Shown: piece after piece, positions 26,454 to 34,920 of the stretch
Position numbering within the stretch: the first letter of the stretch is position 1
Layout of the letters: the number at the start of each line of letters is the position of its first letter
Assembly: GCF_003002025.1 (NCBI RefSeq)
Contig: NZ_PVZB01000029.1
Location: 1 to 64,000, forward strand
Direction of reading: 5' to 3'
DNA from: Paraburkholderia sp. BL25I1N1
GTDB taxonomy: Bacteria; Pseudomonadota; Gammaproteobacteria; Burkholderiales; Burkholderiaceae
Length of the DNA: 64,000 nucleotides
The notes under the pieces: generated by a model
Databases searched by the model: none
The model's input: the letters and a program-made list of their open reading frames with translations, nothing else
What the model was told of the DNA's origin: nothing
Made by a program: the position numbers and the translations under genes

Positions 26454-27619
26454 AGCTTGCCGGGGTTCGCGTCGTCGATCTCTCGCAATTCATGCCCGGG
26501 CCGATGCTCGCATCACACCTTGCCGATCATGGCGCCGACGTTATCAAGATTGAGCCGCTGACTGGAGATGCGGCGCGCGGTTCGTTAGAGTCGGACAGTG
26601 AGTTTTTTGTCGCGCTCAATCGCGGCAAGCGGAGCATCGCACTAGATCTGAAACATGCCGACGGACTCGCTATCGCGCTGAGACTGATCGACAAGGCCGA
26701 CATCGTGATCGAATCGTCGCGGCCCGGAGTCGCGGCGCGTCTTGGCATCGATTACGACACCGTTAGCCGCACAAATCCCCGCCTTGTTTACTGCTCCTTG
26801 ACCGCTTTCGGTCAAACCGGCCCGCTTTCGTCGGTACCGGCGCACGACCCCGTCGTACAGGCCATCGCGGGAACGCTGCCGCGCGACGAACGCGGCGCGC
26901 CCGTCACGTCCGGCGCATCGCTCGCCGCTTTGGCCGGTTCATTGACGGCCTTGTCCGCAGTGCTGATGGCGTTGTTACATGCGCGCGAGACGGGTCATGG
27001 GGACTTCGTGGACATATCGCTTTACGACGCGGCGCTGACCGCACAACCCCATCTGACCGGCCACGCGCTCAACCCTGTCGACGGACACGATGTCGAGGCC
27101 CCGCATGGCGACAATGCGATCGCACTGCTTGCGGCGTACCGGACAGCCGATTCGCAATGGCTTTGCCTCGGCGGACGCGAACTCGACTTCGCAACCAACC
27201 TGCTGACGCCCCTCGGCCGGCCCGACCTGATCCCCGTCGCAGTCGGACCGACAGGCGAAGCGCAGGCCGGCCTGCGCGCGTTCCTCACCGAAGTTTTCCT
27301 GACGCGCACGTTGAACGAATGGCTCGAGTGGTTAGAAGGACGTCGCGTCAGTTTCGCACCGGTGCTGTCGCTGCATGAGGCGCTCTCGCATCCACAGGCT
27401 CGCGCTCGTCAGATGGTGAGAATGGATGCGACGGGCCGCCAGCACATCGGAAGCGCGATTCGATTCCAACGCGATCCGGCAGAACCCGACCTATCTATTC
27501 CGGCCATCGGCGAGCATACGGCAGAGATTCTCGGGACACTGGGGTATACCGCCGAATACATCGCCGCTCTGGATCAAGCCGGTGCTGTCCGCACGCGGAA
27601 CCCGAGAACCAAGGCGTAA
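26450..27619 (+). CDS. CaiB/BaiF (type III) CoA-transferase
   Basis: 389 residues, start overlapping the previous stop by four bases. Signatures are MKLAGVRVVDLSQFMPGPML, ADHGADVIKIEPLTGDAARG, VIESSRPGVAARLGIDYDTV, AFGQTGPLSS and a C-terminal IPAIGEHTAEILGTLGY. It is only distantly related to the transferase at 22196. In the operon it could exchange CoA between a dicarboxylic intermediate and a downstream acid. Confidence 0.87.
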   Translation: MKLAGVRVVDLSQFMPGPMLASHLADHGADVIKIEPLTGDAARGSLESDSEFFVALNRGKRSIALDLKHADGLAIALRLIDKADIVIESSRPGVAARLGIDYDTVSRTNPRLVYCSLTAFGQTGPLSSVPAHDPVVQAIAGTLPRDERGAPVTSGASLAALAGSLTALSAVLMALLHARETGHGDFVDISLYDAALTAQPHLTGHALNPVDGHDVEAPHGDNAIALLAAYRTADSQWLCLGGRELDFATNLLTPLGRPDLIPVAVGPTGEAQAGLRAFLTEVFLTRTLNEWLEWLEGRRVSFAPVLSLHEALSHPQARARQMVRMDATGRQHIGSAIRFQRDPAEPDLSIPAIGEHTAEILGTLGYTAEYIAALDQAGAVRTRNPRTKA

Positions 27620-27623
27620 CGTC

Positions 27624-28883
27624 ATGCCCTTGCTCCTGCAACCGGACTCGATCGATTTCGCGTCCATCGTTCGTCCTGGCGACACCGTCATGTGGGGCCA
27701 GGCAAACGCCGAACCGGTGCCGTTGACGCAGACTCTCATCGCGCAACGGCGGCAAATCGGTCGCTTCCGTGTGTTCCTGGGGGCGAGCACCACCGACACC
27801 TGCCAGCCGGTCCACGCAGACTGCATCGACTTCGTTTCGTACTGCGGAGCCGGCGCGAACCGGGTACTGGCGCACGCGGACGTACTCGATGTGCTGCCGT
27901 GCCACTACTCGCAGTTTCCGCAAATGATCCACTCGGGCGCGCTCAAGGTAGACGTGCTGCTGTTGCAACTCGCGCCGCCCGACGCCGAGGGCCGATACAG
28001 TCTGTCGATTGCGCATGAGTATCTGATCCCGGCACTCGATACCGCGCGTGTGATTGTCGCCGAGATCAACGAACGGGCACCGTGGACCTACGGCGAGCGT
28101 TATCTGCGCGATGACGACCTCGACTTCATCCTGCCGACCTCGCGCGCGCCGCTCGAAAATGCACCAGCCAAAGCGGGCGATATTGAACGGGCAATAGCCG
28201 GCCATATCGCTGGGTGGATTGATGACGGCTCAACGCTTCAGTTCGGTCTCGGCGCGATTCCCGAAGCTGTTCTGGGGCAGCTGTCGGACCGGCGAAACCT
28301 GGGTGTCCACTCCGGCACGATAGGCGACAAGGTCGCCGATCTGATGGAGGCTGGCGTTATTAACAATGCGCTAAAGAACGTGGACAGAGGCGTAACGGTT
28401 GCGGGCGTCATGATGGGCAGCCGCCGCATTCACGATTTTTCGCATCGCAACCGCAAGGTGCAATTTCGCTCGACGAGCTATACGCACGATGTCGACGTGC
28501 TCGCCCGCATCGACCGATTTGTTGCGATCAATTCTGCACTGGAAGTTGATCTGAGCGGGCAGATCAATGCGGAAGTCGCCGGCGGCAGGTACGTCGGCGC
28601 CGTGGGCGGCGCGCTCGACTTCCTGCGCGGAGCACGGCTCGCCAAAGGCGGCCTGCCGGTGATCGCCCTGCCTTCGACAGCAGCCAAAGGCGTAAGCCGG
28701 ATTGTGTCGGCACTCAGTGGCCCGGTCAGCACGCCGCGAAGCGACGCCGGCATCATCGTGACCGAATATGGCGTAGCCGACTTGCGGGGGCTCAGTCTGA
28801 AACAGCGACGCGAGCGCCTTCTGGCGATTGCTCATCCTGACTACCGGGCCGCCCTTGAACATGCCACTAGCGGCTCCGGCTGA
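27624..28883 (+). CDS. Acetyl-CoA hydrolase / CoA-transferase family protein
   Basis: 419 residues from the ATG at 27624, four bases after the previous stop. It belongs to the acetyl-CoA hydrolase/4-hydroxybutyrate CoA-transferase family, seen in LQFGLGAIPEAVLGQLSDRR, LGVHSGTIGDKVADLMEAG, EVDLSGQINAEVAGGRYVGA and TPRSDAGIIVTEYGVADLRG. Such proteins form a glutamyl-CoA intermediate and move CoA among short acids, or hydrolyse the thioester. A second transferase class in one operon suggests several CoA exchange steps. The true substrate is unknown. Confidence 0.85.
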   Translation: MPLLLQPDSIDFASIVRPGDTVMWGQANAEPVPLTQTLIAQRRQIGRFRVFLGASTTDTCQPVHADCIDFVSYCGAGANRVLAHADVLDVLPCHYSQFPQMIHSGALKVDVLLLQLAPPDAEGRYSLSIAHEYLIPALDTARVIVAEINERAPWTYGERYLRDDDLDFILPTSRAPLENAPAKAGDIERAIAGHIAGWIDDGSTLQFGLGAIPEAVLGQLSDRRNLGVHSGTIGDKVADLMEAGVINNALKNVDRGVTVAGVMMGSRRIHDFSHRNRKVQFRSTSYTHDVDVLARIDRFVAINSALEVDLSGQINAEVAGGRYVGAVGGALDFLRGARLAKGGLPVIALPSTAAKGVSRIVSALSGPVSTPRSDAGIIVTEYGVADLRGLSLKQRRERLLAIAHPDYRAALEHATSGSG

Positions 28884-28960
28884 CTTCCATTGCCCAACCC
28901 GCAGCCACCGGCCAGACGTGATGCCGGGCAGCGGCTTCCATCCCATTTGAAGAGAACCCT

Positions 28961-30157
28961 ATGAAACGCGCAGCGATTGTCTCTCCAGTACGAACGCCGG
29001 TCGGCACTTTCGGCGGCAGTTTGCGCAGCGTGCCGGTCGAAGAGCTCGGCGCTCTGGTTACCAGAGAGATCTTGAAGCGTAGCGGGCTCGATCCCGCTCG
29101 CATCGATGACGTAGTGTTCGCGCAGTCTTACGCGAACAGCGAAACGCCTTGCGTTGGGCGCTGGATCGCATTGCAGGCTGGATTGCCGGTGCAGGTGCCA
29201 GGCATGCAACTCGACCGCCGATGCGGCGGCGGACTCCAGGCACTCGCTACGGCAGCGATGATGGTCCAGACAGGTGCCGCCGACGTTGTGCTCGCAGGCG
29301 GGGTAGAGAGTATGAGCAATATCGAGTACTACAGCACCGACATGCGTTGGGGCGCACGCGCGGGTTCGGTGCAGTTTCACGATCGGCTCGCGCGCGGCCG
29401 CGAACGCTCACAGCCAGAGGAGCGTTTCGGTCACATCTCGGGCATGATCGAAACGGCCGAGAATCTCGCAAACGACTATCACATCAGCCGGGAGCAGGCG
29501 GACGAGTATGCGGTGCGCAGCCATCGGCGCGCGGCCGAAGCGTGGGGGTCGGGTCGCATGGCCGATGAAATCGTACCGGTCCTGGTCCCGCAAAAAAAAG
29601 GCGCCCCCCGGCTCTTCGACAAAGACGAAGGATTCCGCGAAGACGCTAGCATGGACAGCCTCGGCAAGCTGCGCACGCAAATACCCGGAGGCACCGTCAC
29701 AGCGGGTAATTCCAGCCAGCAAAACGATGCGGCAGCCGCCTGTCTTGTGGTCAGCGAAGACAAGCTCGAGGCACTGGGGCTGGAGCCGATGGCCTGGTTC
29801 AATGGCTGGGCCGCAGCGGGTTGCGAGCCGTCACGTATGGGCATTGGTCCAGTGGCCGCCGTTCAGAAACTGATGACACGCACAGGGTTGTCGATCGATC
29901 GGATGGATCTGGTCGAACTCAACGAAGCATTCGCCTGCCAGGTGCTTGCCGTGCTCAAGGGATGGGAATGGAACGATCCAGACCGGTTGAACGTCAATGG
30001 GTCTGGCATCTCCCTGGGCCATCCGATCGGCGCGACAGGTGTTCGGATGATGACCACTCTGCTCTTCGAGTTGCAACGCCGCAAGGCCCGCTATGGTCTC
30101 GAGGCGATGTGCATCGGTGGCGGCCAGGGTTTGGCCGCTCTGTTCGAGCGTGCCTGA
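28961..30157 (+). CDS. Acetyl-CoA acetyltransferase (thiolase) family protein
   Basis: 398 residues. The nucleophilic cysteine is Cys88 in LDRRCGGGLQAL. The C-terminal active-site segments VELNEAFACQ, GHPIGATGVRM and CIGGGQGLAALFE are all present, so it should be a catalytically competent thiolase. The segment around the cysteine (RRCGGG) differs from the CASS/CGSG of ordinary degradative thiolases, as in thiolases for branched or steroid-derived chains. GAAGAGAACCCT precedes the ATG. It ends the plus-strand operon that began at 24587 and would release acetyl-CoA or propionyl-CoA. Confidence 0.88.
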   Translation: MKRAAIVSPVRTPVGTFGGSLRSVPVEELGALVTREILKRSGLDPARIDDVVFAQSYANSETPCVGRWIALQAGLPVQVPGMQLDRRCGGGLQALATAAMMVQTGAADVVLAGGVESMSNIEYYSTDMRWGARAGSVQFHDRLARGRERSQPEERFGHISGMIETAENLANDYHISREQADEYAVRSHRRAAEAWGSGRMADEIVPVLVPQKKGAPRLFDKDEGFREDASMDSLGKLRTQIPGGTVTAGNSSQQNDAAAACLVVSEDKLEALGLEPMAWFNGWAAAGCEPSRMGIGPVAAVQKLMTRTGLSIDRMDLVELNEAFACQVLAVLKGWEWNDPDRLNVNGSGISLGHPIGATGVRMMTTLLFELQRRKARYGLEAMCIGGGQGLAALFERA

Positions 30158-30183
30158 GCTGCGGCGCCGGACCGGCGCCCACC

Positions 30184-31050
30184 TCACTTTCGATTGAGAA
30201 AGCGCTCGCGTCGAATGTGCACTTCTTCTGAAGCCATCAACGCGTCGTAAATGGCACGCGCCGTTTTCATCCCCGTTTCGAAGTCGACACATTCGACGGC
30301 GGCGCCGATCGCCACAAGTGCCTGCGCATGCACGGCGCTTCCGACCTCTTGCCCGATGAGATAGGCGCGTGCCTCTTCAAGCACCTTTGCAGTGTGATTT
30401 GTCACGACCGGCAGATGGCGGATCAGCGGTAACGAAATGTCATTGCGCTCGACGAGTGCATGCGCCAGCTGCACAGCCGAGGTCAAAGCCTGACCGTGTC
30501 CGACGATCCGATCGAACAAGGCGGTTCCCGCAAACGCCGACGCCGGTTCCATGCGAGCCGACAGAATCATATCGATTGCGCGTCGAAGGTCCAACGCCCG
30601 TGGCAGGCGTTGCGTACCCGACAGCGGAATGGTGCCAAGTGCGACCTCTGGCAGACCAATCCTGGCATCGGCCTCGACGACGCGATAGTGACATACCAGC
30701 GCCGTCTCCAGCCCGCCACCCACCGCCATGCCATGAATGGCGGCAATGACAGGCTTGTTCATCGACTCGATCATCGGGTGAACATGCATCGACAGTCCAG
30801 GCGATGCCGCCGCCCCAGGAGTCCCGAATTCGCGGATATCTCCTCCGGCGCAAAAGCCTTTGCCGCGGCCGGTAAGGATGACAGCTCGCGCATCTTCATC
30901 CGCTCGAGCCTGTGTGAAGGCTCGCAACAAACCCGACCGCACCGCAACGCTCAAAGCATTAACCGGCGCAGAGTCGATCGTGATGGTTGCAACGCCGTCG
31001 ACACAAGCGTAGCGCACATCGGTGTCGATATCGGCCATTACCAACGGCAT
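30184..31050 (-). CDS. Enoyl-CoA hydratase/isomerase (crotonase) family protein
   Basis: 288 residues from the ATG at 31050; an ATG at 31038 is an alternative. Oxyanion-hole segments are GKGFCAGGDIREF and IHGMAVGGGLETALVCHYRV. The first catalytic Glu is kept in LPEVALGTIPLSGTQRLPRAL, while the second position is Asp in RAIDMILSARM. The C-terminal 60 residues form a longer helical tail than usual. It follows the P450 and rubredoxin genes on the minus strand. Confidence 0.83.
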   Translation of the reverse strand: MPLVMADIDTDVRYACVDGVATITIDSAPVNALSVAVRSGLLRAFTQARADEDARAVILTGRGKGFCAGGDIREFGTPGAAASPGLSMHVHPMIESMNKPVIAAIHGMAVGGGLETALVCHYRVVEADARIGLPEVALGTIPLSGTQRLPRALDLRRAIDMILSARMEPASAFAGTALFDRIVGHGQALTSAVQLAHALVERNDISLPLIRHLPVVTNHTAKVLEEARAYLIGQEVGSAVHAQALVAIGAAVECVDFETGMKTARAIYDALMASEEVHIRRERFLNRK

Positions 31051-31073
31051 CTGGGGTTAGCCCGGGCCTCGAA

Positions 31074-31238
31074 TCAAACCTCGATCATGATGAAGTCGCC
31101 CTTCCCTGCCCCGCATTCCGGGCAAGCCCAGTCGTCTGGAATGTCAGCCCAACGCGTACCAGGCGGAAAACCTTCAGCCGGGAGCCCGATCGCTTCGTCA
31201 TAGAAAAAGCCACAGAAGATGCATTGCCACTGTTTCAT
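31074..31238 (-). CDS. Rubredoxin (54 residues)
   Basis: A small gene that length cut-offs would easily miss. The product, MKQWQCIFCGFFYDEAIGLP and onward, has two CxxC knuckles, Cys6-Cys9 and Cys39-Cys42 (ACPECG), the conserved aromatic residues and the PPGTRWADIPDDW segment of rubredoxins. It binds one iron and carries single electrons. Its start is 31 bases after the stop of the CYP101-like gene and its stop is 23 bases before the crotonase start, so all three are probably one transcript. It may feed the P450 or the Rieske oxygenase. The ribosome site is weak. Confidence 0.88.
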   Translation of the reverse strand: MKQWQCIFCGFFYDEAIGLPAEGFPPGTRWADIPDDWACPECGAGKGDFIMIEV

Positions 31239-31269
31239 AGTTGTCGATCTGCTATTTGATTGAAGAGAC

Positions 31270-32472
31270 TCAGGTTCCGACTTTCCAGGTCAGCGGCAGG
31301 TACAGCATGCCGTTTACCGCGCCCGAGCCACACCGTGGTTTGTCACCGTCACGAATACTGAAGTCGGGAATCCGCTTCAACCATTCCTGCAAAAATACCT
31401 TGATCTCAGTGCGCGCGAGAAACGATCCGGGACACCGATGCGGCCCATTTCCGAATGCCGCGTGCAGCACCGGCTTGCGGGTCAGGTCGACCTCCAGCGG
31501 ATTGGCAAACTTGCGATCATCCAGGCCGAACAACGAATTGGGCAACTGGATCTGATCACCCTTCTTCAGCGTAACGCCCTTGTAATCCGTGTCTTCAGTG
31601 ACGACCCTCGCCGTATTCGCCACACCGAACCGGCGAATCAGTTCGTCGACAGATGAAACCATCAGTTCAGGATGCTCGATGAGTTGCCGCCGGTGGCCCG
31701 GATTCTCTGCCAGAAAACGGGCCACGAAACCCATTAGAGACGCGACAGTATCGAGGCCGCCGAAAAGCACGACGATGAACATGCCGAACATGCGCTCGGG
31801 GCGCATCGGCTCGCCGTCGATCTTTCCATTCGCAATCAGACTGATCAGATCTGCGCCGGGGTTGGCCTGGCGTTCAGCCACCCACTTCGAGATGTAGCCG
31901 CCGAGCAGATTCTGCGATTCGAGCCGCTCATCGACCGTGCCACGCACCGCCATCTCGGCCCATTCCAGCAGCCGTTCGCGGTCACCCAGCGGAAGGTCGG
32001 CAAGACGCAGGAAAATCACGATGGGCAAGATCTTGGCGAATTCGGAGACGAACTCACATTCACCACGTGGCGCCAGCTTGTCAATCAACTCCACTGCGAG
32101 GTTTCGCGCGTCCTCTTCGACGGACGCGATTGCTTTCGGCAGAAACGAAGGCGAAATCAGATTCCGGTAAGCGGTATGCTCGGGCGGATCGAGCTCAAGG
32201 GGCACCAGCTGCGTCTGCTCCAAAGACGGAATATTGACGCTGCGATGCGAGAAATGCGCATGGTCCTTCTGCATCGCCTCGATGTCTTCCCCCCGCGTCG
32301 CGATCCAGTGCCCACCATAGTATGGAGACCAGACTATGTCGGGGCCACGGTGCAAAGCCTTCCATGCGAGATGAACGTCATCGGAGGCGCCCACCGGATT
32401 CATGTAGTCAAAATCCACCACCAGCTCATCCGGCACGTGGTCCGGCACGCTCCAGTTCTCTGGATAACTCAT
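31270..32472 (-). CDS. Cytochrome P450, CYP101 (P450cam-like) family
   Basis: 400 residues from the ATG at 32472 with CAAGGAGACCCGCAA upstream. The resemblance to P450cam runs along the chain: GGHWIATRG, LDPPEH, the I-helix acid-alcohol pair Asp241-Thr242 in FGGLDTVASL, the ExxR at 277-280, the heme cysteine Cys347 in FGNGPHRCPGSF, and EWLKRIPDFSI. Camphor-contacting Tyr96 of P450cam appears to align with Thr87, so the substrate may be another terpenoid. It would draw electrons from the ferredoxin pair at 41797-43400 or from the adjacent rubredoxin. It is divergent from the SDR at 32595, with a shared operator. Confidence 0.92.
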   Translation of the reverse strand: MSYPENWSVPDHVPDELVVDFDYMNPVGASDDVHLAWKALHRGPDIVWSPYYGGHWIATRGEDIEAMQKDHAHFSHRSVNIPSLEQTQLVPLELDPPEHTAYRNLISPSFLPKAIASVEEDARNLAVELIDKLAPRGECEFVSEFAKILPIVIFLRLADLPLGDRERLLEWAEMAVRGTVDERLESQNLLGGYISKWVAERQANPGADLISLIANGKIDGEPMRPERMFGMFIVVLFGGLDTVASLMGFVARFLAENPGHRRQLIEHPELMVSSVDELIRRFGVANTARVVTEDTDYKGVTLKKGDQIQLPNSLFGLDDRKFANPLEVDLTRKPVLHAAFGNGPHRCPGSFLARTEIKVFLQEWLKRIPDFSIRDGDKPRCGSGAVNGMLYLPLTWKVGT

Positions 32473-32511
32473 TTGCGGGTCTCCTTGCGGCTCGAACCCG
32501 AGTCGCGTTAC

Positions 32512-32534
32512 GTTCATAATATGCAACGACGTTC
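32512..32534. promoter_or_regulatory. Regional operator element between the CYP101 gene and an SDR gene
   Basis: GTTC-N8-CAAC-N3-GTTC, one mismatch from the full pattern. The N8 spacer ATAATATG closely resembles the ATAATGTA spacer of the element at 59960-59982. It lies 40 bases upstream of the P450 start and 61 bases upstream of the SDR start, so it can act on both. Confidence 0.6.
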
Positions 32535-32594
32535 AGTTTTGCTATTATAGGCACACTAACTTTCTACATCAACGCCTAACGAATGGAGACGACG

Positions 32595-33500
32595 GTGAGC
32601 GATATCGTGAAGGATAAGGTTGTGGTCGTAACGGGAGCCGGAGCCGGCATCGGGCGCGACTTCGCGCTTCAGTTCGCGGCGGCCGGCGCGAAGGTGGTGG
32701 TCAACGACCTGGGACGACACGCGCAGAGCGGTGAGTTCGCGGCGGATCGAGTCGTGGCGGAAATCAAGGAAGCGGGTGGCCAGGCCGTGGCCGCTACCGA
32801 TAGCGTCGCCGAATGGGAATCGGCACAAAAAATCGTGCAGGCCGCGCTGGACACGTTCGGGCGGATCGATTGCGTGGTGAACAACGCTGGTATTGTGCGC
32901 GACCGGATGTTCTTCAACATGAGCCCGGAAGAATGGAAGGCCGTCGTCGACGTACATCTGAACGGCTCGTTTTTTGTGGCAAGAGCTGCCGCGCCGCACT
33001 TCAAGGCCCAGAACGGCGGCAGCTACATCCACATGACATCCACCTCCGGTCTGATTGGCAATATCGGCCAGGCCAACTACTCGGCCGCCAAAATGGGGGT
33101 CGTCGGTCTATCGAAGTCGATAGCGCTCGACATGGCGAAATTCAATGTGCGATCGAACTGCATTGCACCGTGGGCGTGGACTGCCATGACCGCTTCGATT
33201 CCGTGCGAAACGCCGGAACAGAAAGCCCGAGTTGAGATCATGAAAAAGATGGAGTCCCGCAAGGTCGCGCCGCTCGCGGTCTACCTGGCGTCGGACCGGG
33301 CGGCAAAGGTATCAGGGCAGATTTTCGGTGTTCGAGCGAACGAGATCTATTTCTTCAATCAGATCCGGATGGTCCGCTCTCTGCACCGCGACGCCGGCTG
33401 GACACCGGAATCGATCGCCGATCAGGTTATGCCCGCCTTCGAATCGAGCTTCTTCCCGAATGTGCCGTCGCTCACACTGACGCCTTGGGATCCGGTCTAG
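32595..33500 (+). CDS. SDR family, (3R)-hydroxyacyl-CoA dehydrogenase-like (MFE-2 type)
   Basis: 301 residues from a GTG at 32595 preceded by AATGGAGACGACG; the ATG at 32583 has no ribosome site. It resembles the dehydrogenase domain of peroxisomal multifunctional enzyme 2: VVVVTGAGAGIGRDFALQFA, VVNDLGR, VVNNAGIVRDRMFFNMSPEEW, YSAAKMG, and a long C-terminal tail ending FFPNVPSLTLTPWDPV. It would oxidise a 3-hydroxyacyl-CoA. It is followed by a broken transporter gene. Confidence 0.86.
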   Translation: MSDIVKDKVVVVTGAGAGIGRDFALQFAAAGAKVVVNDLGRHAQSGEFAADRVVAEIKEAGGQAVAATDSVAEWESAQKIVQAALDTFGRIDCVVNNAGIVRDRMFFNMSPEEWKAVVDVHLNGSFFVARAAAPHFKAQNGGSYIHMTSTSGLIGNIGQANYSAAKMGVVGLSKSIALDMAKFNVRSNCIAPWAWTAMTASIPCETPEQKARVEIMKKMESRKVAPLAVYLASDRAAKVSGQIFGVRANEIYFFNQIRMVRSLHRDAGWTPESIADQVMPAFESSFFPNVPSLTLTPWDPV

Positions 33501-33572
33501 GTTAAAGTCTCATGCTCCCGGCCGTTCCAGGCGGAGCAATCACCACGGCCGGCCGCGCCTGCGGCTGGCCGT

Positions 33573-34005
33573 AGCAAACAAGACGACAAAAAGAAACTGA
33601 TCCGCATGGTCAACGCCATTATCGCGGGCACTGCCGACGCGTCGACGGTCTTCATCGTGCACGAGCATAAGCAGACCAACAAAGCGGCACTCCGACTCGT
33701 CGTCGGCAAGCCGCACACCGCGGCGACGTTCTCTCTTTGGGTCGGAATGTTCATGAATCTGATGACGGTGTACTTCCTTAACAGTTGGTTGCCGCTTATC
33801 ATGAAAGACAACCACTTCAGTCTCGCTAACGCGGCTCTGCGCTTCGGCGGGATCTTGGGCGTGTCCATCGGTGCTGTGCTTCTCGGCTTTAAGTGGAGTT
33901 TCGGTGAATTGTTCCTCGCTCTGTCAGTACCGATTGGTCTAGCCATTATCGCGGCCTACATCAAGGGCTGTCATGACATGTCAGAAGAGGAAGCAGTCCT
34001 GCGCG
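33573..34005 (+). pseudogene. Remnant of an aromatic-acid:H+ symporter (MFS) gene
   Basis: The frame encodes DDKKKLIRMVNAIIAGTADA, then FSLWVGMFMNLMTVYFLNSWLPLIM, which is typical of the middle of BenK/PcaK/MhpT-type transporters. It then jumps to RFGGILGVSIGAVLLGFKWS and FGELFLALSVPIGLAIIAA, which resemble the last two helices. The N-terminal half (about six helices) is missing and an internal block is deleted, so no functional transporter is expected. It may mark an older transporter replaced by other uptake systems. Confidence 0.72.
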
Positions 34006-34038
34006 GCGCTCACGGTCGTCGAATCGGGCGTGTACGCG

Positions 34039-34854
34039 CTACTTGCCTGCTGGTTGGTTCCGGATCATCGCTAATTGGCGCTGAGCTTTAAGGAGAACAG
34101 GCAAATCCACCATCCGGCCGTTCACCGAGACCGCACCGCCACCTGCGCGCGCGAACGCCTCAACCACCTCGCGAGCGTGCGCGAGATCTTCTTCACTTGG
34201 GCTGAAAGCCGCGTTGACATGTGGGACCTGCTTCGGATGGATGCAGAGCTTGCCGCCGAAACCGAGACCTCGCGCATTCAATGAATCGCTGGCAAGTTGG
34301 TCCATGTTATCGAGTGCGACGGTCACTCCATCCACCGGCGGCAACAAACCGGCGACTCGGGCCGCAAGGACAACGCGGGAGCGCGCATAGAGCAGCGCCT
34401 CCCGGGAGCCGGAGCAATCCAGATCGAGTTCGAAATCGACCGAGCCGAACACAAGGCGCTCTACGCCAGGCATCTTCGCAACCTCGAGTACCTGCCACAC
34501 GCCCAAAGCCGATTCGATGATTGGCAATATCGGTTTCGCGGTCACACGCGCGACGGCTTCGAGGGCCGACGCGCTTTCCGCCTTAGGCAGTACGACGCCG
34601 TCGATACCGTCTCGCGCCAGCAACGCCAGGTCATCCTCAAACCACGGCGTACCGAAACCATTGACGCGCAGTAGCACGCGCGCAGACGACGCGCCAAACG
34701 TTGTCACCGCCTCGGCGACATGTTGACGAGCCTGCCCCTTGTCGGCTTCACTAACCGCATCTTCGAGATCTACTATCACTGCATCGGCACCAGAAGCAAG
34801 CGCCTTGACGAAACGCTCAGGCCGGATAGCCGGAACAAAAAGAAAGGAGCGCAT
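34039..34854 (-). CDS. HpcH/HpaI/CitE-type lyase (citramalyl/malyl-CoA lyase-like)
   Basis: 271 residues from the ATG at 34854 with CCGAGGCACT upstream; a TTG at 34887 is less likely. Family signatures are MRSFLFVPAIRPERFVKALA, VIVDLEDAV, VLLRVNGFGTPWFEDDL, ILPIIESALGV, GSVDFELDLD and LCIHPKQVPHVNAAFSPSEE. The CitE-like family cleaves 3-hydroxyacyl-CoA esters such as citramalyl-CoA or malyl-CoA. It follows a MaoC-type hydratase gene by 66 bases, the same pairing as the itaconyl-CoA hydratase/citramalyl-CoA lyase pair of itaconate degradation. It is the last gene of the operon that starts with the P450 at 40734. Confidence 0.85.
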   Translation of the reverse strand: MRSFLFVPAIRPERFVKALASGADAVIVDLEDAVSEADKGQARQHVAEAVTTFGASSARVLLRVNGFGTPWFEDDLALLARDGIDGVVLPKAESASALEAVARVTAKPILPIIESALGVWQVLEVAKMPGVERLVFGSVDFELDLDCSGSREALLYARSRVVLAARVAGLLPPVDGVTVALDNMDQLASDSLNARGLGFGGKLCIHPKQVPHVNAAFSPSEEDLAHAREVVEAFARAGGGAVSVNGRMVDLPVLLKAQRQLAMIRNQPAGK

Positions 34855-34920
34855 AGTGCCTCGGGAAAGTAAAAGGTTACCTGGCAAAGTAATAGCGTGG
34901 TACGCCGTATGAACGATCGG

